A DNA stretch of 64,000 nt from NCBI GenBank assembly GCA_964492485.1, contig CAZBKM010000003.1, positions 153,496 to 217,495 of the forward strand, read 5' to 3'. Within the stretch, counting starts at the first letter, position 1, and every line of letters starts with the position of its first letter. The translations under genes and the position numbers were made by a program. The notes under the pieces were generated by a model that made no database searches, had not been told where the DNA came from, and was given only the letters and a program-made list of their open reading frames with translations. Source of the DNA: UBA5336 sp964492485 (lineage in GTDB: Bacteria > Pseudomonadota > Alphaproteobacteria > Caulobacterales > Hyphomonadaceae). Shown piece by piece: positions 1 through 7,489 of the stretch.

Positions 1-2
1 GG

Positions 3-884
3 GTATTTATCAGCTTCGACGGCGCCCGGTTGGGCCTGACCACGTGGCGGGCACGAACGGGGCCGCCAGACATCGTGGTCGTTGGCCTCCACGGCATGAA
101 CGACTATGCGAACGCCTTTCACATGGCCGCTCCCTACTGGGCCGAGCGCGGCGTCACCGTCTATGCCTATGACCATCGCGGACATGGCCGCTCACCCGGG
201 CGCGGCATCTGGCCGGAGGAGGACCTGCTGCGCAGGGATCTGCGCACCGCAGTCGAAGTTGCCCGGAGCCGTCACCCGGACGCCGTGCTGGCGGTGGTCG
301 CGATTTCCATGGGGGGCGCCGTGGCGATGACCGAGTTCGCCCGCCCGGACGCGCCGCCGATCGATCGGCTCATCCTGTCGGCACCGGCCCTTCGCGGCTG
401 GGAGGCCTTGCCCTGGATCCAGCGGGTCGCGCTGCGCGTCTCGGTCCATCTCCGACCCGGTTGGCGGGTCGTGCCACCCCGCCGTTTCGTCAGGATCGAG
501 CCGAGCGACAATCTGGAGATGCTGCGGCGACTGGTGGCCGATCCTTTGCGCCTCGACGGCAACCGGATCGATATGGTGCTGGGTGTTGTCGAGCTGATGA
601 GCGCGGCGCGGGCCGCAGCGCCGGACCTTCGGCCGCCGACGCTGGCGGCCTATGGTGCGAAGGACATCGTGATTCCGGAAGCGGCCATGCGCGAGGCTGC
701 CCCCCGTTTTCCCGAACATGTCCGCACCGTCTACTATGCCGAAGGCTACCATATGCTGTTGCGCGACCTGCAGGCGGAGACCGTCTGGGCGGACATGCTC
801 GCCTTCCTGCGCGATCCCGAGGCCCCGCTGCCGAGCGGCGCGCCGGCCTGGCCATGGCGCCGTGCGGCGACGCCGGCGGGCTAG
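3..884 (+). CDS. alpha/beta hydrolase (monoacylglycerol lipase-like), 5' end outside window
   Basis: Serine hydrolase of the alpha/beta fold, closest in layout to PldB/monoacylglycerol lipase-type esterases. The reading frame is open from base 3 and reads VFISFDGARLGL before the first possible start (TTG at 30), which matches the usual N-terminal strand of the family, so the true start lies before the window. The oxyanion loop LHGMNDY, the nucleophile elbow AISMGGA, the acid in GAKD and the histidine in GYHML give a complete triad in the expected order. The substrate cannot be deduced. The TAG stop at 882-884 coincides with the end of a dispersed intergenic repeat. Function at the level of lipase/esterase is fairly secure; specificity is not. 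Confidence 0.85.
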   Translation, partial: VFISFDGARLGLTTWRARTGPPDIVVVGLHGMNDYANAFHMAAPYWAERGVTVYAYDHRGHGRSPGRGIWPEEDLLRRDLRTAVEVARSRHPDAVLAVVAISMGGAVAMTEFARPDAPPIDRLILSAPALRGWEALPWIQRVALRVSVHLRPGWRVVPPRRFVRIEPSDNLEMLRRLVADPLRLDGNRIDMVLGVVELMSAARAAAPDLRPPTLAAYGAKDIVIPEAAMREAAPRFPEHVRTVYYAEGYHMLLRDLQAETVWADMLAFLRDPEAPLPSGAPAWPWRRAATPAG

Positions 885-1083
885 CGCCTCGTCGCGTCGA
901 TCGGACTGATTGAAGCTGGCCTGGAGCAAGTTCGGAGCAAACGGGATCGGTTACGAACGGAGACTTGCGCAAGAACAATGATGTGAAGCGACGGTCCGGG
1001 GTGGAACGAAGGACCGGCATTTTAGAGTCCTGTTTGTAAGCATTTTCTTCGTGCGCTCCGGTTCCTGTTGCGCCTGAAAGGGC
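882..1083. repeat. composite intergenic repeat cluster 1 (B fragment, A, B fragment)
   Basis: A truncated copy of repeat B (882-920, beginning TAGCGCC) is followed by a full-length copy of repeat A (921-1025). A partial reverse B copy then follows (about 1021-1083; CATTTTCTT, CCGGT and TGAAAGGGCT blocks match the B copy near 19420-19460). The A copy carries the palindrome CTTGCGCAAG typical of the family. The outer left end supplies the TAG stop of the hydrolase gene. Assignment rests on by-eye alignment with copies near 9809, 14954, 19257 and 31147. The rest of the gap up to 1232 shows nothing recognisable apart from the ribosome-binding site of the next gene. Confidence 0.75.
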
Positions 1084-1232
1084 TCGTCGGGCGGGTTCGG
1101 CAAGCTCGGAAAGGCTCGGGACGGTTCCCTTCCCCCTGCACATGCTCTAAGGCGGCGGCGAACCCGGACCGGCCCTGCCTGCTTGCGGCGAGGCAGACCC
1201 GTTTTGCCGGACCCGGCCAGGGAGCCAAGGTC

Positions 1233-2291
1233 ATGTTCGATCACACCGCCTTCGATGCCCATGAGGGCGTGCATTTCTTTCATGATGCCGACAGCGGACT
1301 GCGCTGCGTGATCGCCCTTCATTCCACGGCGCGGGGGCCGGCAGCGGGTGGCTGTCGGATGTGGTCCTATGCCAGCTCTGCCGACATGGTCACGGACGCG
1401 TTGCGCCTGTCGCGGGGCATGAGCCTCAAGAACGCCATGGCCGACCTTCCGCTTGGCGGTGGCAAGGCCGTGATCTGGGGCGACAGCCGCACCGGAAAGA
1501 GCGAGGCCCTGTTTCGGGCCTTCGGTCGTGCCGTCGACCAGCTTCAGGGCCGTTACTATACCGCTGAGGATGTGGGTATCGACGTCGCCGATATCGCCAT
1601 TGCCGCGCAGGAGACACCCTTTGTGGCGGGCACGGATGCCGGTACCGGCGGCAAGGGTGATCCGTCGCCGGTGACCGCGCGGGGCGTGTTCCTCGGCATG
1701 ATTGAATGTGCCCGCCGGGTCTTCGGGACCGAGGACCTGGATGGGCGCACCGTCGCGGTCCAGGGGGTCGGCTCCGTGGGCGGGCACCTGTGTACGTTGC
1801 TGGCCGAAGAGGGTGCACGTCTGGTCATCTGCGACATGGACCGTGACGCGCTGGAGACCGTACGCCTTGCCACGGGCGCAGACGTGGTCGCTCCGGACGA
1901 CATCTATGACGTGCCGGCAGACATCTTCTCGCCCAACGCGCTCGGCGCGGTCCTCACGCCTGCGACCCTCGCGCGTCTTTCGGCCCGGATCATCGCCGGC
2001 GGGGCCAACAACCAGCTTGCGACACCCGAGATGGGCGACCGTCTTGCCGAGCGCGGGGTCCTCTACGCACCCGACTATGTCATCAATGGCGGCGGCATCA
2101 TCAATGTGGCGGCGGAGATTTCCGGCACCTACGACTCCAACTGGGTCGACGACAAGCTGGCCAACCTGATCGAGACCCTGGGCAAGGTGCTGGACGAGGC
2201 GTTGTCGACCGGTGCGTCGACCGATGCGGTTGCCGAGCGCATGGCGCGCGAGCGAATCGCCGCCGCCAGGTCGTCCAGGTCGGGCGCCTGA
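1233..2291 (+). CDS. leucine dehydrogenase (Glu/Leu/Phe/Val dehydrogenase family)
   Basis: NAD-dependent oxidative deamination of branched-chain amino acids to 2-oxo acids. At 352 residues it has the size of leucine/phenylalanine dehydrogenases rather than glutamate dehydrogenase. The N-terminal substrate domain has the conserved lysines in GMSLKNAM (about K66) and PLGGGKAVI (about K78). The C-terminal Rossmann domain has the glycine motif VQGVGSVGGH, and the family block ANNQL is present. The frame is open from 1068, but ATG 1233 is preferred: GGGAG lies just upstream and the homologous N-terminus begins MFDH. It may feed isoleucine/leucine/valine degradation. Leucine versus phenylalanine or valine preference cannot be told from sequence alone. 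Confidence 0.88.
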   Translation: MFDHTAFDAHEGVHFFHDADSGLRCVIALHSTARGPAAGGCRMWSYASSADMVTDALRLSRGMSLKNAMADLPLGGGKAVIWGDSRTGKSEALFRAFGRAVDQLQGRYYTAEDVGIDVADIAIAAQETPFVAGTDAGTGGKGDPSPVTARGVFLGMIECARRVFGTEDLDGRTVAVQGVGSVGGHLCTLLAEEGARLVICDMDRDALETVRLATGADVVAPDDIYDVPADIFSPNALGAVLTPATLARLSARIIAGGANNQLATPEMGDRLAERGVLYAPDYVINGGGIINVAAEISGTYDSNWVDDKLANLIETLGKVLDEALSTGASTDAVAERMARERIAAARSSRSGA

Positions 2292-2319
2292 GCCGCGGTC
2301 CCCTCCGAGCTGACGGCGT

Positions 2320-3195
2320 TCAGGGTGTCAGCATGACCGCGACATTGTCGATCAGGCGGGTGCGCCCCAGCCAGGCTGCAGCCAGGAGACGGGCTTCCGT
2401 CGGCCAGGTTGCGCGATCCGGTCCCAGTGACTGCAGCGTTTGCGGATCAACCACCGTGACATAGTCGACCGGACCGAAGCCGGCGGCGGCCAGCGCGCCG
2501 GTCGCTTCGGCGATCACCTCGTCCAGGCCGGTGCCGATCCGAAGCCGGGTGCGCGCGCGCACCAGCACCGCATGAAGCGTTCCCGCCAGGCGGCGTTCGG
2601 TGGGCGATAGGTAGGCATTGCGCGATGACAGGGCGAGCCCGTCGGGATCGCGCCGGGTGGCGCCGCCCCGCACGGTGATCGGAAAGCCGAGATCCGTCAC
2701 CATCCGCCGGATGATCTGGAGCTGCTGGAAATCCTTCTCGCCAAAGACCGCCACGTCCGGCTGCACGTGAAGGAACAGGCGCGCGACGATCGTGGTGACG
2801 CCGTAGAAGAAATGCGGGCGGTGCCGTCCGTCCAGCAGGTCCGACAGGGTCTCGACCCGCACATGGGTGAGGGACCCGTCGGGATACATCTCCGCCACGC
2901 TGGGGCAGTAGGCAACGTGGCAGCCGGCTTGGGCGAGCTTTGCCAGATCGCCGGCTTCGTCGCGGGGATACTGCTCGAAATCCTCTCCCGGCGCGAACTG
3001 CGTCGGATTGACGAAGATCGACGCCACGACGCAGTCGGCGTCCGCGCCTGCCTGTTCGATGAGCGCCAGGTGCCCGTCATGCAGCGCGCCCATGGTCGGC
3101 ACGAACGCGATCCGCGCCCCACGCCGCCTTTGCAGCATAAGGCATTCGGCGAGTCCGGCGCGGGTCCGTTCAACTGTCAGGGGGTATTTCGTCAT
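2320..3195 (-). CDS. panC: pantoate--beta-alanine ligase
   Basis: Cytosolic ATP-dependent condensation of pantoate with beta-alanine, the last step of pantothenate (coenzyme A precursor) synthesis. The 291 residues match the family length. The nucleotide-binding HIGH-like motif appears as VPTMGALHDGHL near residue 35, the FVNPTQF block follows, FGEKDFQQL lies mid-protein, and the KMSKS-like loop appears as ALSSRNAYL. It stands alone, convergent with leucine dehydrogenase; no panB or panD is adjacent. The start ATG at 3195-3193 fits the family N-terminus. Confidence 0.95.
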   Translation of the reverse strand: MTKYPLTVERTRAGLAECLMLQRRRGARIAFVPTMGALHDGHLALIEQAGADADCVVASIFVNPTQFAPGEDFEQYPRDEAGDLAKLAQAGCHVAYCPSVAEMYPDGSLTHVRVETLSDLLDGRHRPHFFYGVTTIVARLFLHVQPDVAVFGEKDFQQLQIIRRMVTDLGFPITVRGGATRRDPDGLALSSRNAYLSPTERRLAGTLHAVLVRARTRLRIGTGLDEVIAEATGALAAAGFGPVDYVTVVDPQTLQSLGPDRATWPTEARLLAAAWLGRTRLIDNVAVMLTP

Positions 3196-3278
3196 TGGAA
3201 TTTTCGCCGATTCAGGTAGGATAGGTTTGGTTAAGCAGTATAAACGTGTTGTTAACCGACATCCGGGAAGGTTGAGAC

Positions 3279-3782
3279 ATGGTTCAAGGCATCCTTAACG
3301 CGCTTCGGCCTGTGGCCGTCATGGCCGTTCTCGCGAGAACGCCGGCCGCCGCCCGGAAGGTGGAGGCGCCAGAGCCTCGTGTCCGCCACGATGTGGCTGA
3401 GGGCGCTTGCGTCGACCTCGATGACTGGCTGTTCGGTGGGTCTCTCGCCGAGACCCGGATGGATCCGCTGGCACCCCACGCCCAGGCCCTGTCGCTGACA
3501 TTTGACCGGGTCTCTGGCGCGGCTTCGGAACTGCGTCAACTTCTCTCCGAGATCGCGCGCCTGGCGCCGGAGCCGGCGCCCGTGCCGGCCAATCTCCTGG
3601 CGGCGCCGAACCACGCATGGGTCGACCGCGACCTGTTCGAGGGTGAGGCATTGACGGAAGCGCCGGCTGACATGCCGGCCCTTCTCGGTGACGCCTTGTT
3701 CCTGTTCGAGGAAAACGCGCCCATCGCCGCCCTGGCGGCGCGGGGCGGATCGGAAGTCGAAACAGCGCGCCGCGCGGCCTGA
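3279..3782 (+). CDS. hypothetical protein upstream of mipZ
   Basis: A 167-residue protein that I do not recognise. Support for translation is a GGAAGG ribosome-binding site about 6 bases before ATG 3279, codon use with G/C at most third positions, and placement in an otherwise empty gap 51 bases before mipZ on the same strand. It is Ala/Pro/Leu/Glu-rich, with no signal peptide, no membrane segment and no obvious motif. The middle (about residues 70-95) could form an amphipathic helix. Co-transcription with mipZ is plausible but not shown. Confidence 0.5.
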   Translation: MVQGILNALRPVAVMAVLARTPAAARKVEAPEPRVRHDVAEGACVDLDDWLFGGSLAETRMDPLAPHAQALSLTFDRVSGAASELRQLLSEIARLAPEPAPVPANLLAAPNHAWVDRDLFEGEALTEAPADMPALLGDALFLFEENAPIAALAARGGSEVETARRAA

Positions 3783-3833
3783 TGCCTGTCGCCGGGGGGG
3801 CTCCCTGCGGCCAGGGCACCGTCGCGGCGCTGA

Positions 3834-4745
3834 ATGGGGCAGGGTAGAGTCGTGCCAGCAGACGGATTCAGACCGGTGGGGCCGGACCAGCATGTGGAAA
3901 CCGTTCGCCGGCCAGGTCCGCGCAACGGGCGTCTCATCGTCGTCGGGAATGAAAAGGGCGGCGCGGGCAAGTCGACCGTGGCGATGCATCTGTGCGTCGC
4001 GATGATGCGCATGGGGCGCCCGGTGGGCATTGTCGATCTGGACGTTCGCCAGCGCACCCTGACCCGCTACATGGAAAACCGCATGCGCTGGATGTCCTCG
4101 ACGGGTGCCAGGCTTCCGATGCCGGAGATCATCCGGATCGATCCCAGTGAGGAGCGGGATCTCGATCGCGCGGAGTATGAAGAGACCCGCCGGTTCGAGG
4201 ACGTTCTCAAGCGCCTCCGGGACAAGTGTGATTTCGTGATCGTCGATGCCCCTGGGGGCAACACTTTCCTGTCGCGCCTGGCTCATCAGCATGCCGACAC
4301 GCTGATTACGCCGCTCAATGACAGTTTTGTCGATTTCGACCTTCTGGGTGACGTGAATCCCCAGACCCTGCAGGTCGTTCGGCCCAGTTTCTATTCGGAA
4401 ATGGTCTGGAGCTGCCGGAAGGCGAAGGCCCAGGCGAGCCGCAAGCCGATCGACTGGGTCGTCATGCGCAATCGCATGTCGCCGCTGGAGGCACGCAACA
4501 AGCAGAAGGTCGGCGAGGCGCTGGACAATCTGGCGCGGCGGATCGGCTTCCGGCTTGCCCCGGGCCTGTCGGAGCGGGTGATCTATCGCGAGCTGTTCCC
4601 GGCCGGCCTGACCCTTCTGGATCTGACGGAGAAGGGATCGACCATTTCGTTTACCATGAGCCATGTGGCTGCGCGCCAGGAACTGCGCGACTTGCTGATC
4701 GTGCTGCAGCTCAAGGAGTTCGAGGGCGAGGAAATCGCCTTCTGA
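3834..4745 (+). CDS. mipZ: MipZ-like ParA-family ATPase (division-site positioning)
   Basis: P-loop ATPase that, in Caulobacter and relatives, forms a polar gradient with ParB and inhibits FtsZ polymerisation so that division occurs at midcell. The deviant Walker A motif NEKGGAGKST, the LDVRQRT switch, Walker B-like FVIVDAPGG and the MipZ-specific blocks TPLNDSFVDFD, DWVVMRNR and VIYRELFPAGLTLLDL are all present in order. ATG 3834 gives an N-terminus about 30 residues longer than the Caulobacter protein. GTG 3852, 8 bases after an AGGG sequence, is an alternative start. The ParB partner is not in this window. Confidence 0.93.
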   Translation: MGQGRVVPADGFRPVGPDQHVETVRRPGPRNGRLIVVGNEKGGAGKSTVAMHLCVAMMRMGRPVGIVDLDVRQRTLTRYMENRMRWMSSTGARLPMPEIIRIDPSEERDLDRAEYEETRRFEDVLKRLRDKCDFVIVDAPGGNTFLSRLAHQHADTLITPLNDSFVDFDLLGDVNPQTLQVVRPSFYSEMVWSCRKAKAQASRKPIDWVVMRNRMSPLEARNKQKVGEALDNLARRIGFRLAPGLSERVIYRELFPAGLTLLDLTEKGSTISFTMSHVAARQELRDLLIVLQLKEFEGEEIAF

Positions 4746-4874
4746 ATTCGAGGTGCGCGGATGCGCCGGGCGTTCGGCAGCGGCGGCGTCTCGGGTTCAT
4801 CCCTGTCGACGGTCGCAACCGGTCGATCCCATGCCGCTTCTGCTTTACTGGTCGTCGTTGACCGCTACTGGGCC

Positions 4875-5828
4875 CTACTGGGCGTCGCCTTCGCCGACGG
4901 GCAGGAACGGCTTCCCGTTGAGCATGGGCACCGCGGCCGCATCCGGCGCAACGGGCTGTCGAACCGCATCGAAGGCGATCTGGGTCTTCATGCCGCCGCG
5001 CGGGGTCATGTCCGGCACGCTGTCATAGGCGGCCTCGATGAGATCTGCGACATGGTCGTTCCGCGCGCGCGATGAATGTCCCCCAAGCATCACGGCAATG
5101 ATCCGGCGATTGTCCCGCTCCGCTGCTGCCATGAGATTGTAACCGGAGGCGCGGGTGTAGCCGGTCTTGATCCCGTCCACACCGTCGACAGCGCCCAGAA
5201 GGTGATTGTGATTGCGATAGGTCCGCCCGTCCCAGGAGAACCGCTGGGTCGCGAAATAATCGTAATAGGCGCTCTGGTCTTCCAGCATCACTTCGGCCAG
5301 GCGAGCCATATCGCGGGCCGTGGTCACCTGTCGCGCATCGTGCAGACCGGACGCGTTATAGAAGGTGGTCTGAGACAGACCCAAGGTCCGGGCCTTCACG
5401 GTCATGAGGGCGGCAAAGCGCGGCTCCGTGCCGCCGATGCGCTCGGCCACAACCACGGCAACGTCATTGGCGGACTTCGTGATCAGCGCGTCGATCGCAT
5501 CGCGTACGGTGATCGTGTCGCCCTGCCGCAGGCGAAGGTTCGACGGTTGCTGGCGGGCGGCGTGGGCCGAAACGGGCAGGGCCTCGTCCAGCGACAGGCG
5601 GCCGGCTTTGAGTTCCTCGAACACCATGTAAAGCGTCATAACCTTGGTGAGCGAGGCGGGATGGCGCGGGGCGTCGGCATGGCGGGCGTGCAGCACCGTG
5701 TCGGTTTCCGCGTCGACCACGATGGAGGCATACTTCTCGGCCTGGGCGGTGGCCGGGGCGATCGCCATGGCCATCATCGCGCCGGCGATCAGGTTGCGAA
5801 GTCGGGTCAACTGCGACCGGTTCGACAT
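4875..5828 (-). CDS. D-alanyl-D-alanine carboxypeptidase (PBP5/6-type)
   Basis: Periplasmic low-molecular-weight penicillin-binding protein that trims the terminal D-Ala of peptidoglycan pentapeptides. It has a signal peptide (hydrophobic residues about 12-30 ending AQA). The three active-site motifs are in order: SLTK at about residues 59-62, SAN at 119-121 and KTG at 221-223. At 317 residues it is shorter than E. coli PBP5. The C-terminus after the catalytic domain is short and shows no obvious membrane-anchoring helix, so attachment to the membrane is uncertain. The gene is monocistronic between mipZ and the phasin. Confidence 0.92.
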   Translation of the reverse strand: MSNRSQLTRLRNLIAGAMMAMAIAPATAQAEKYASIVVDAETDTVLHARHADAPRHPASLTKVMTLYMVFEELKAGRLSLDEALPVSAHAARQQPSNLRLRQGDTITVRDAIDALITKSANDVAVVVAERIGGTEPRFAALMTVKARTLGLSQTTFYNASGLHDARQVTTARDMARLAEVMLEDQSAYYDYFATQRFSWDGRTYRNHNHLLGAVDGVDGIKTGYTRASGYNLMAAAERDNRRIIAVMLGGHSSRARNDHVADLIEAAYDSVPDMTPRGGMKTQIAFDAVRQPVAPDAAAVPMLNGKPFLPVGEGDAQ

Positions 5829-5939
5829 GCCAGGCTCCTTCCGTCATGTGCCGCAGCAACGACACTGCCCACAGTATTAAGTTCGGCCAATACGGTTGAC
5901 CAGCGGTTAAGGCTGCCCCCCGGCGCAAGACCCTCGTTA

Positions 5940-5989
5940 TTGTGCAGCGCACAAAATATCTTGCAATTGCGAAGACAGGCTGCTATGTA
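5940..5989 (+). promoter_or_regulatory. phasin promoter with palindromic operator-like site
   Basis: A perfect inverted repeat TTGTGC-AGC-GCACAA (5940-5954) lies directly upstream of a possible sigma-70 promoter, TTGCAA (5961-5966) and TATGTA (5984-5989) with a 17-base spacer. The -10 is weak. Phasin genes are typically repressed by PhaR, which binds TGC/GCA-containing palindromes, so this is a reasonable PhaR-type operator. That assignment is inference. Confidence 0.45.
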
Positions 5990-6032
5990 GGCTCAGGCAG
6001 CAAGACCTGTTCCAGACCGAAAGGGTGCCCCC

Positions 6033-6476
6033 ATGACCAAGACCGCGAAGACCCAATCCCCGTTTCCGATGTTCAACGGCGACTTCGCCATGAACAATGA
6101 CGCCATGCGCGAAGGCATGGAGAAGTTCATGTCGCTGGCCGGCGAGATGACCAGCATGTCCCGCGACGGCATGTCGGCCGCCGCCGAATCTGCCCGCGCT
6201 TCGGCTGAAGGCGTGAAGGAACTCAATACCCGCGCGTTCAGCTATGCCCAGGGTGCGTTCAGCGAATATGTTGAAGCAACCAAGACCATTTCGGGCGCCA
6301 AGACCCTGCAGGAAGCCATGGAGCTTCAGGCGAACTACACGAAGTCGGCCCTCGAGAGCTACATGTCGGAGATGACGGCGATGGCCGCGCTGATGGCCAA
6401 CACGATGCGCGAAGCGGCCCAGCCGCTTAACGCGCAGGCCGGCAAGATGGTCGAAAAGGTGCAGGCGGCGAGCTAG
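6033..6476 (+). CDS. phasin family protein
   Basis: Small granule-associated protein that coats polyhydroxyalkanoate inclusions. The 147 residues are almost entirely helical, Ala/Met/Glu-rich and lack cysteine. They contain the phasin-type stretch NTRAFSYAQGAFSEYVEATKT followed shortly by LQEAMELQANYTKSALESY, about residues 65-115. It is likely monocistronic: a palindromic operator-like site lies upstream and a strong intrinsic terminator follows at 6508. No PHA synthase or depolymerase is in the window, so involvement in PHA storage is inferred from the family. Confidence 0.9.
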   Translation: MTKTAKTQSPFPMFNGDFAMNNDAMREGMEKFMSLAGEMTSMSRDGMSAAAESARASAEGVKELNTRAFSYAQGAFSEYVEATKTISGAKTLQEAMELQANYTKSALESYMSEMTAMAALMANTMREAAQPLNAQAGKMVEKVQAAS

Positions 6477-6507
6477 TCCGCCTGAAGCCAGAGGCTTGCA
6501 ACATATC

Positions 6508-6548
6508 AGGGCCAGCCCATTCTTCGGGCTGGCCCTGATCGTTTTTGG
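6508..6548 (+). terminator. intrinsic terminator after phasin gene
   Basis: A perfect 13-base-pair stem (6508-6520 with 6528-6540; left arm TCAGGGCCAGCCC) with a 7-base loop ATTCTTC is followed by TCG and a run of five T (6544-6548). It lies 31 bases after the phasin stop, as expected for a highly expressed single-gene transcript. Confidence 0.93.
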
Positions 6549-6581
6549 GGCATCCGCCGTCCGCTGACGAGAGGCCCGCCC

Positions 6582-7034
6582 ATGACCCCAACGCCCCGAT
6601 TTCGCCCTATGCCGGGGCATGATGCGACCTTCGTGGACTTTGCCTCGCTGAAACGTCCGTCAAAGCCGAACACTTTCCTGCTTGCGCCGGAGGGGCTTTG
6701 CCTGCGTGCCCGGCCGGACATGGTTTCGCCGGTGTTTTCCATGGCTCCGGGAGATCTGTTCAGCGCCATTGCAGGCCTGGTCGGGGCGCAGCGCCTGTGG
6801 CGGCTCGCCGCGGCCGATCCCGGGCAGTTGCGGCTCGCCTTCGTGGCCGAGACCCCCATCCTGAGGTTCAGGGATGATGTGGATTTGCAGGTCCTTCCCG
6901 ATGCTGCAGGCCCTGCAGGCCAGGCTGCGTCATCGCGTCTTGCGGTGTATTCGCGCAGCCGGATCGGACATTCGGATCTGGGCGCGAATGGGCGGCGCGT
7001 GCGGGATCTGATCAAAAAATTGGGCGCCGCCTGA
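6582..7034 (+). CDS. DUF1499 family protein
   Basis: Conserved protein of unknown function, 150 residues. It is recognised by the C-terminal family signature LAVYSRSRIGHSDLGANGRRV and by the preceding FRDDVDLQVLPD. No signal peptide or membrane segment is seen, although many DUF1499 proteins are membrane-linked. It lies between the phasin terminator and clpS; clpS starts 71 bases after it, so the two may share a transcript. No function is proposed. Confidence 0.8.
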   Translation: MTPTPRFRPMPGHDATFVDFASLKRPSKPNTFLLAPEGLCLRARPDMVSPVFSMAPGDLFSAIAGLVGAQRLWRLAAADPGQLRLAFVAETPILRFRDDVDLQVLPDAAGPAGQAASSRLAVYSRSRIGHSDLGANGRRVRDLIKKLGAA

Positions 7035-7105
7035 ATTCGGTCTTGCGCACCCTCCGACACGGCTTCAGGCTACCGAAAACGACACGACGACTTATCTAGA
7101 GGATC

Positions 7106-7480
7106 ATGAGAGCCGCGATTTTCCCGACGATCATGACGGATCCGGGCCAGCCCGTTGGACCCGGGGGTGGCCGCGACGACGGTCAGGATCTTGGAATTGC
7201 CACGAAGACACGGACCAAGACGAAGAAGCCGTCGCTTTACCGTGTCATGCTGCTGAACGACGATTACACGCCGATGGAGTTCGTCGTGTTCATACTTGAG
7301 CGGCTCTTCAACAAGAGCCGTGAGGAGGCCACCCGGATCATGTTGCATGTGCATCAGAAGGGTGTGGGGTTGTGTGGGGTGTATACCTACGAGGTGGCGG
7401 AGACGAAGGTCGCGCAGGTCCTGGACATGGCCCAGCGCAATGAGCATCCGCTACAGTGTATCATGGAAAAAGACGATTAG
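7106..7480 (+). CDS. clpS: ATP-dependent Clp protease adaptor ClpS
   Basis: Adaptor that binds N-degron substrates and the ClpA N-domain, steering the ClpAP protease towards proteins with destabilising N-terminal residues. The core has the family blocks LLNDDYTPMEFVVFILERLF, HVHQKGVGLCGVYTYEVAETK and a C-terminal CIMEKDD. The first 35 residues form the variable, disordered tail. ATG 7106 follows AGAGG closely; ATG 7133 (MTDPG) is an alternative that would give the usual N-terminus. It sits directly upstream of clpA with the clpA ribosome-binding site overlapping its stop, so translation is probably coupled. Confidence 0.95.
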   Translation: MRAAIFPTIMTDPGQPVGPGGGRDDGQDLGIATKTRTKTKKPSLYRVMLLNDDYTPMEFVVFILERLFNKSREEATRIMLHVHQKGVGLCGVYTYEVAETKVAQVLDMAQRNEHPLQCIMEKDD

Positions 7481-7489
7481 AGGTTTGCC

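Noticed and set aside
3252..4664. Minus-strand 470-codon frame opposite mipZ
   Set aside because: Shadow of mipZ: no motifs, unusual Arg/Pro/His content, and it overlaps a well-supported gene for its full length.
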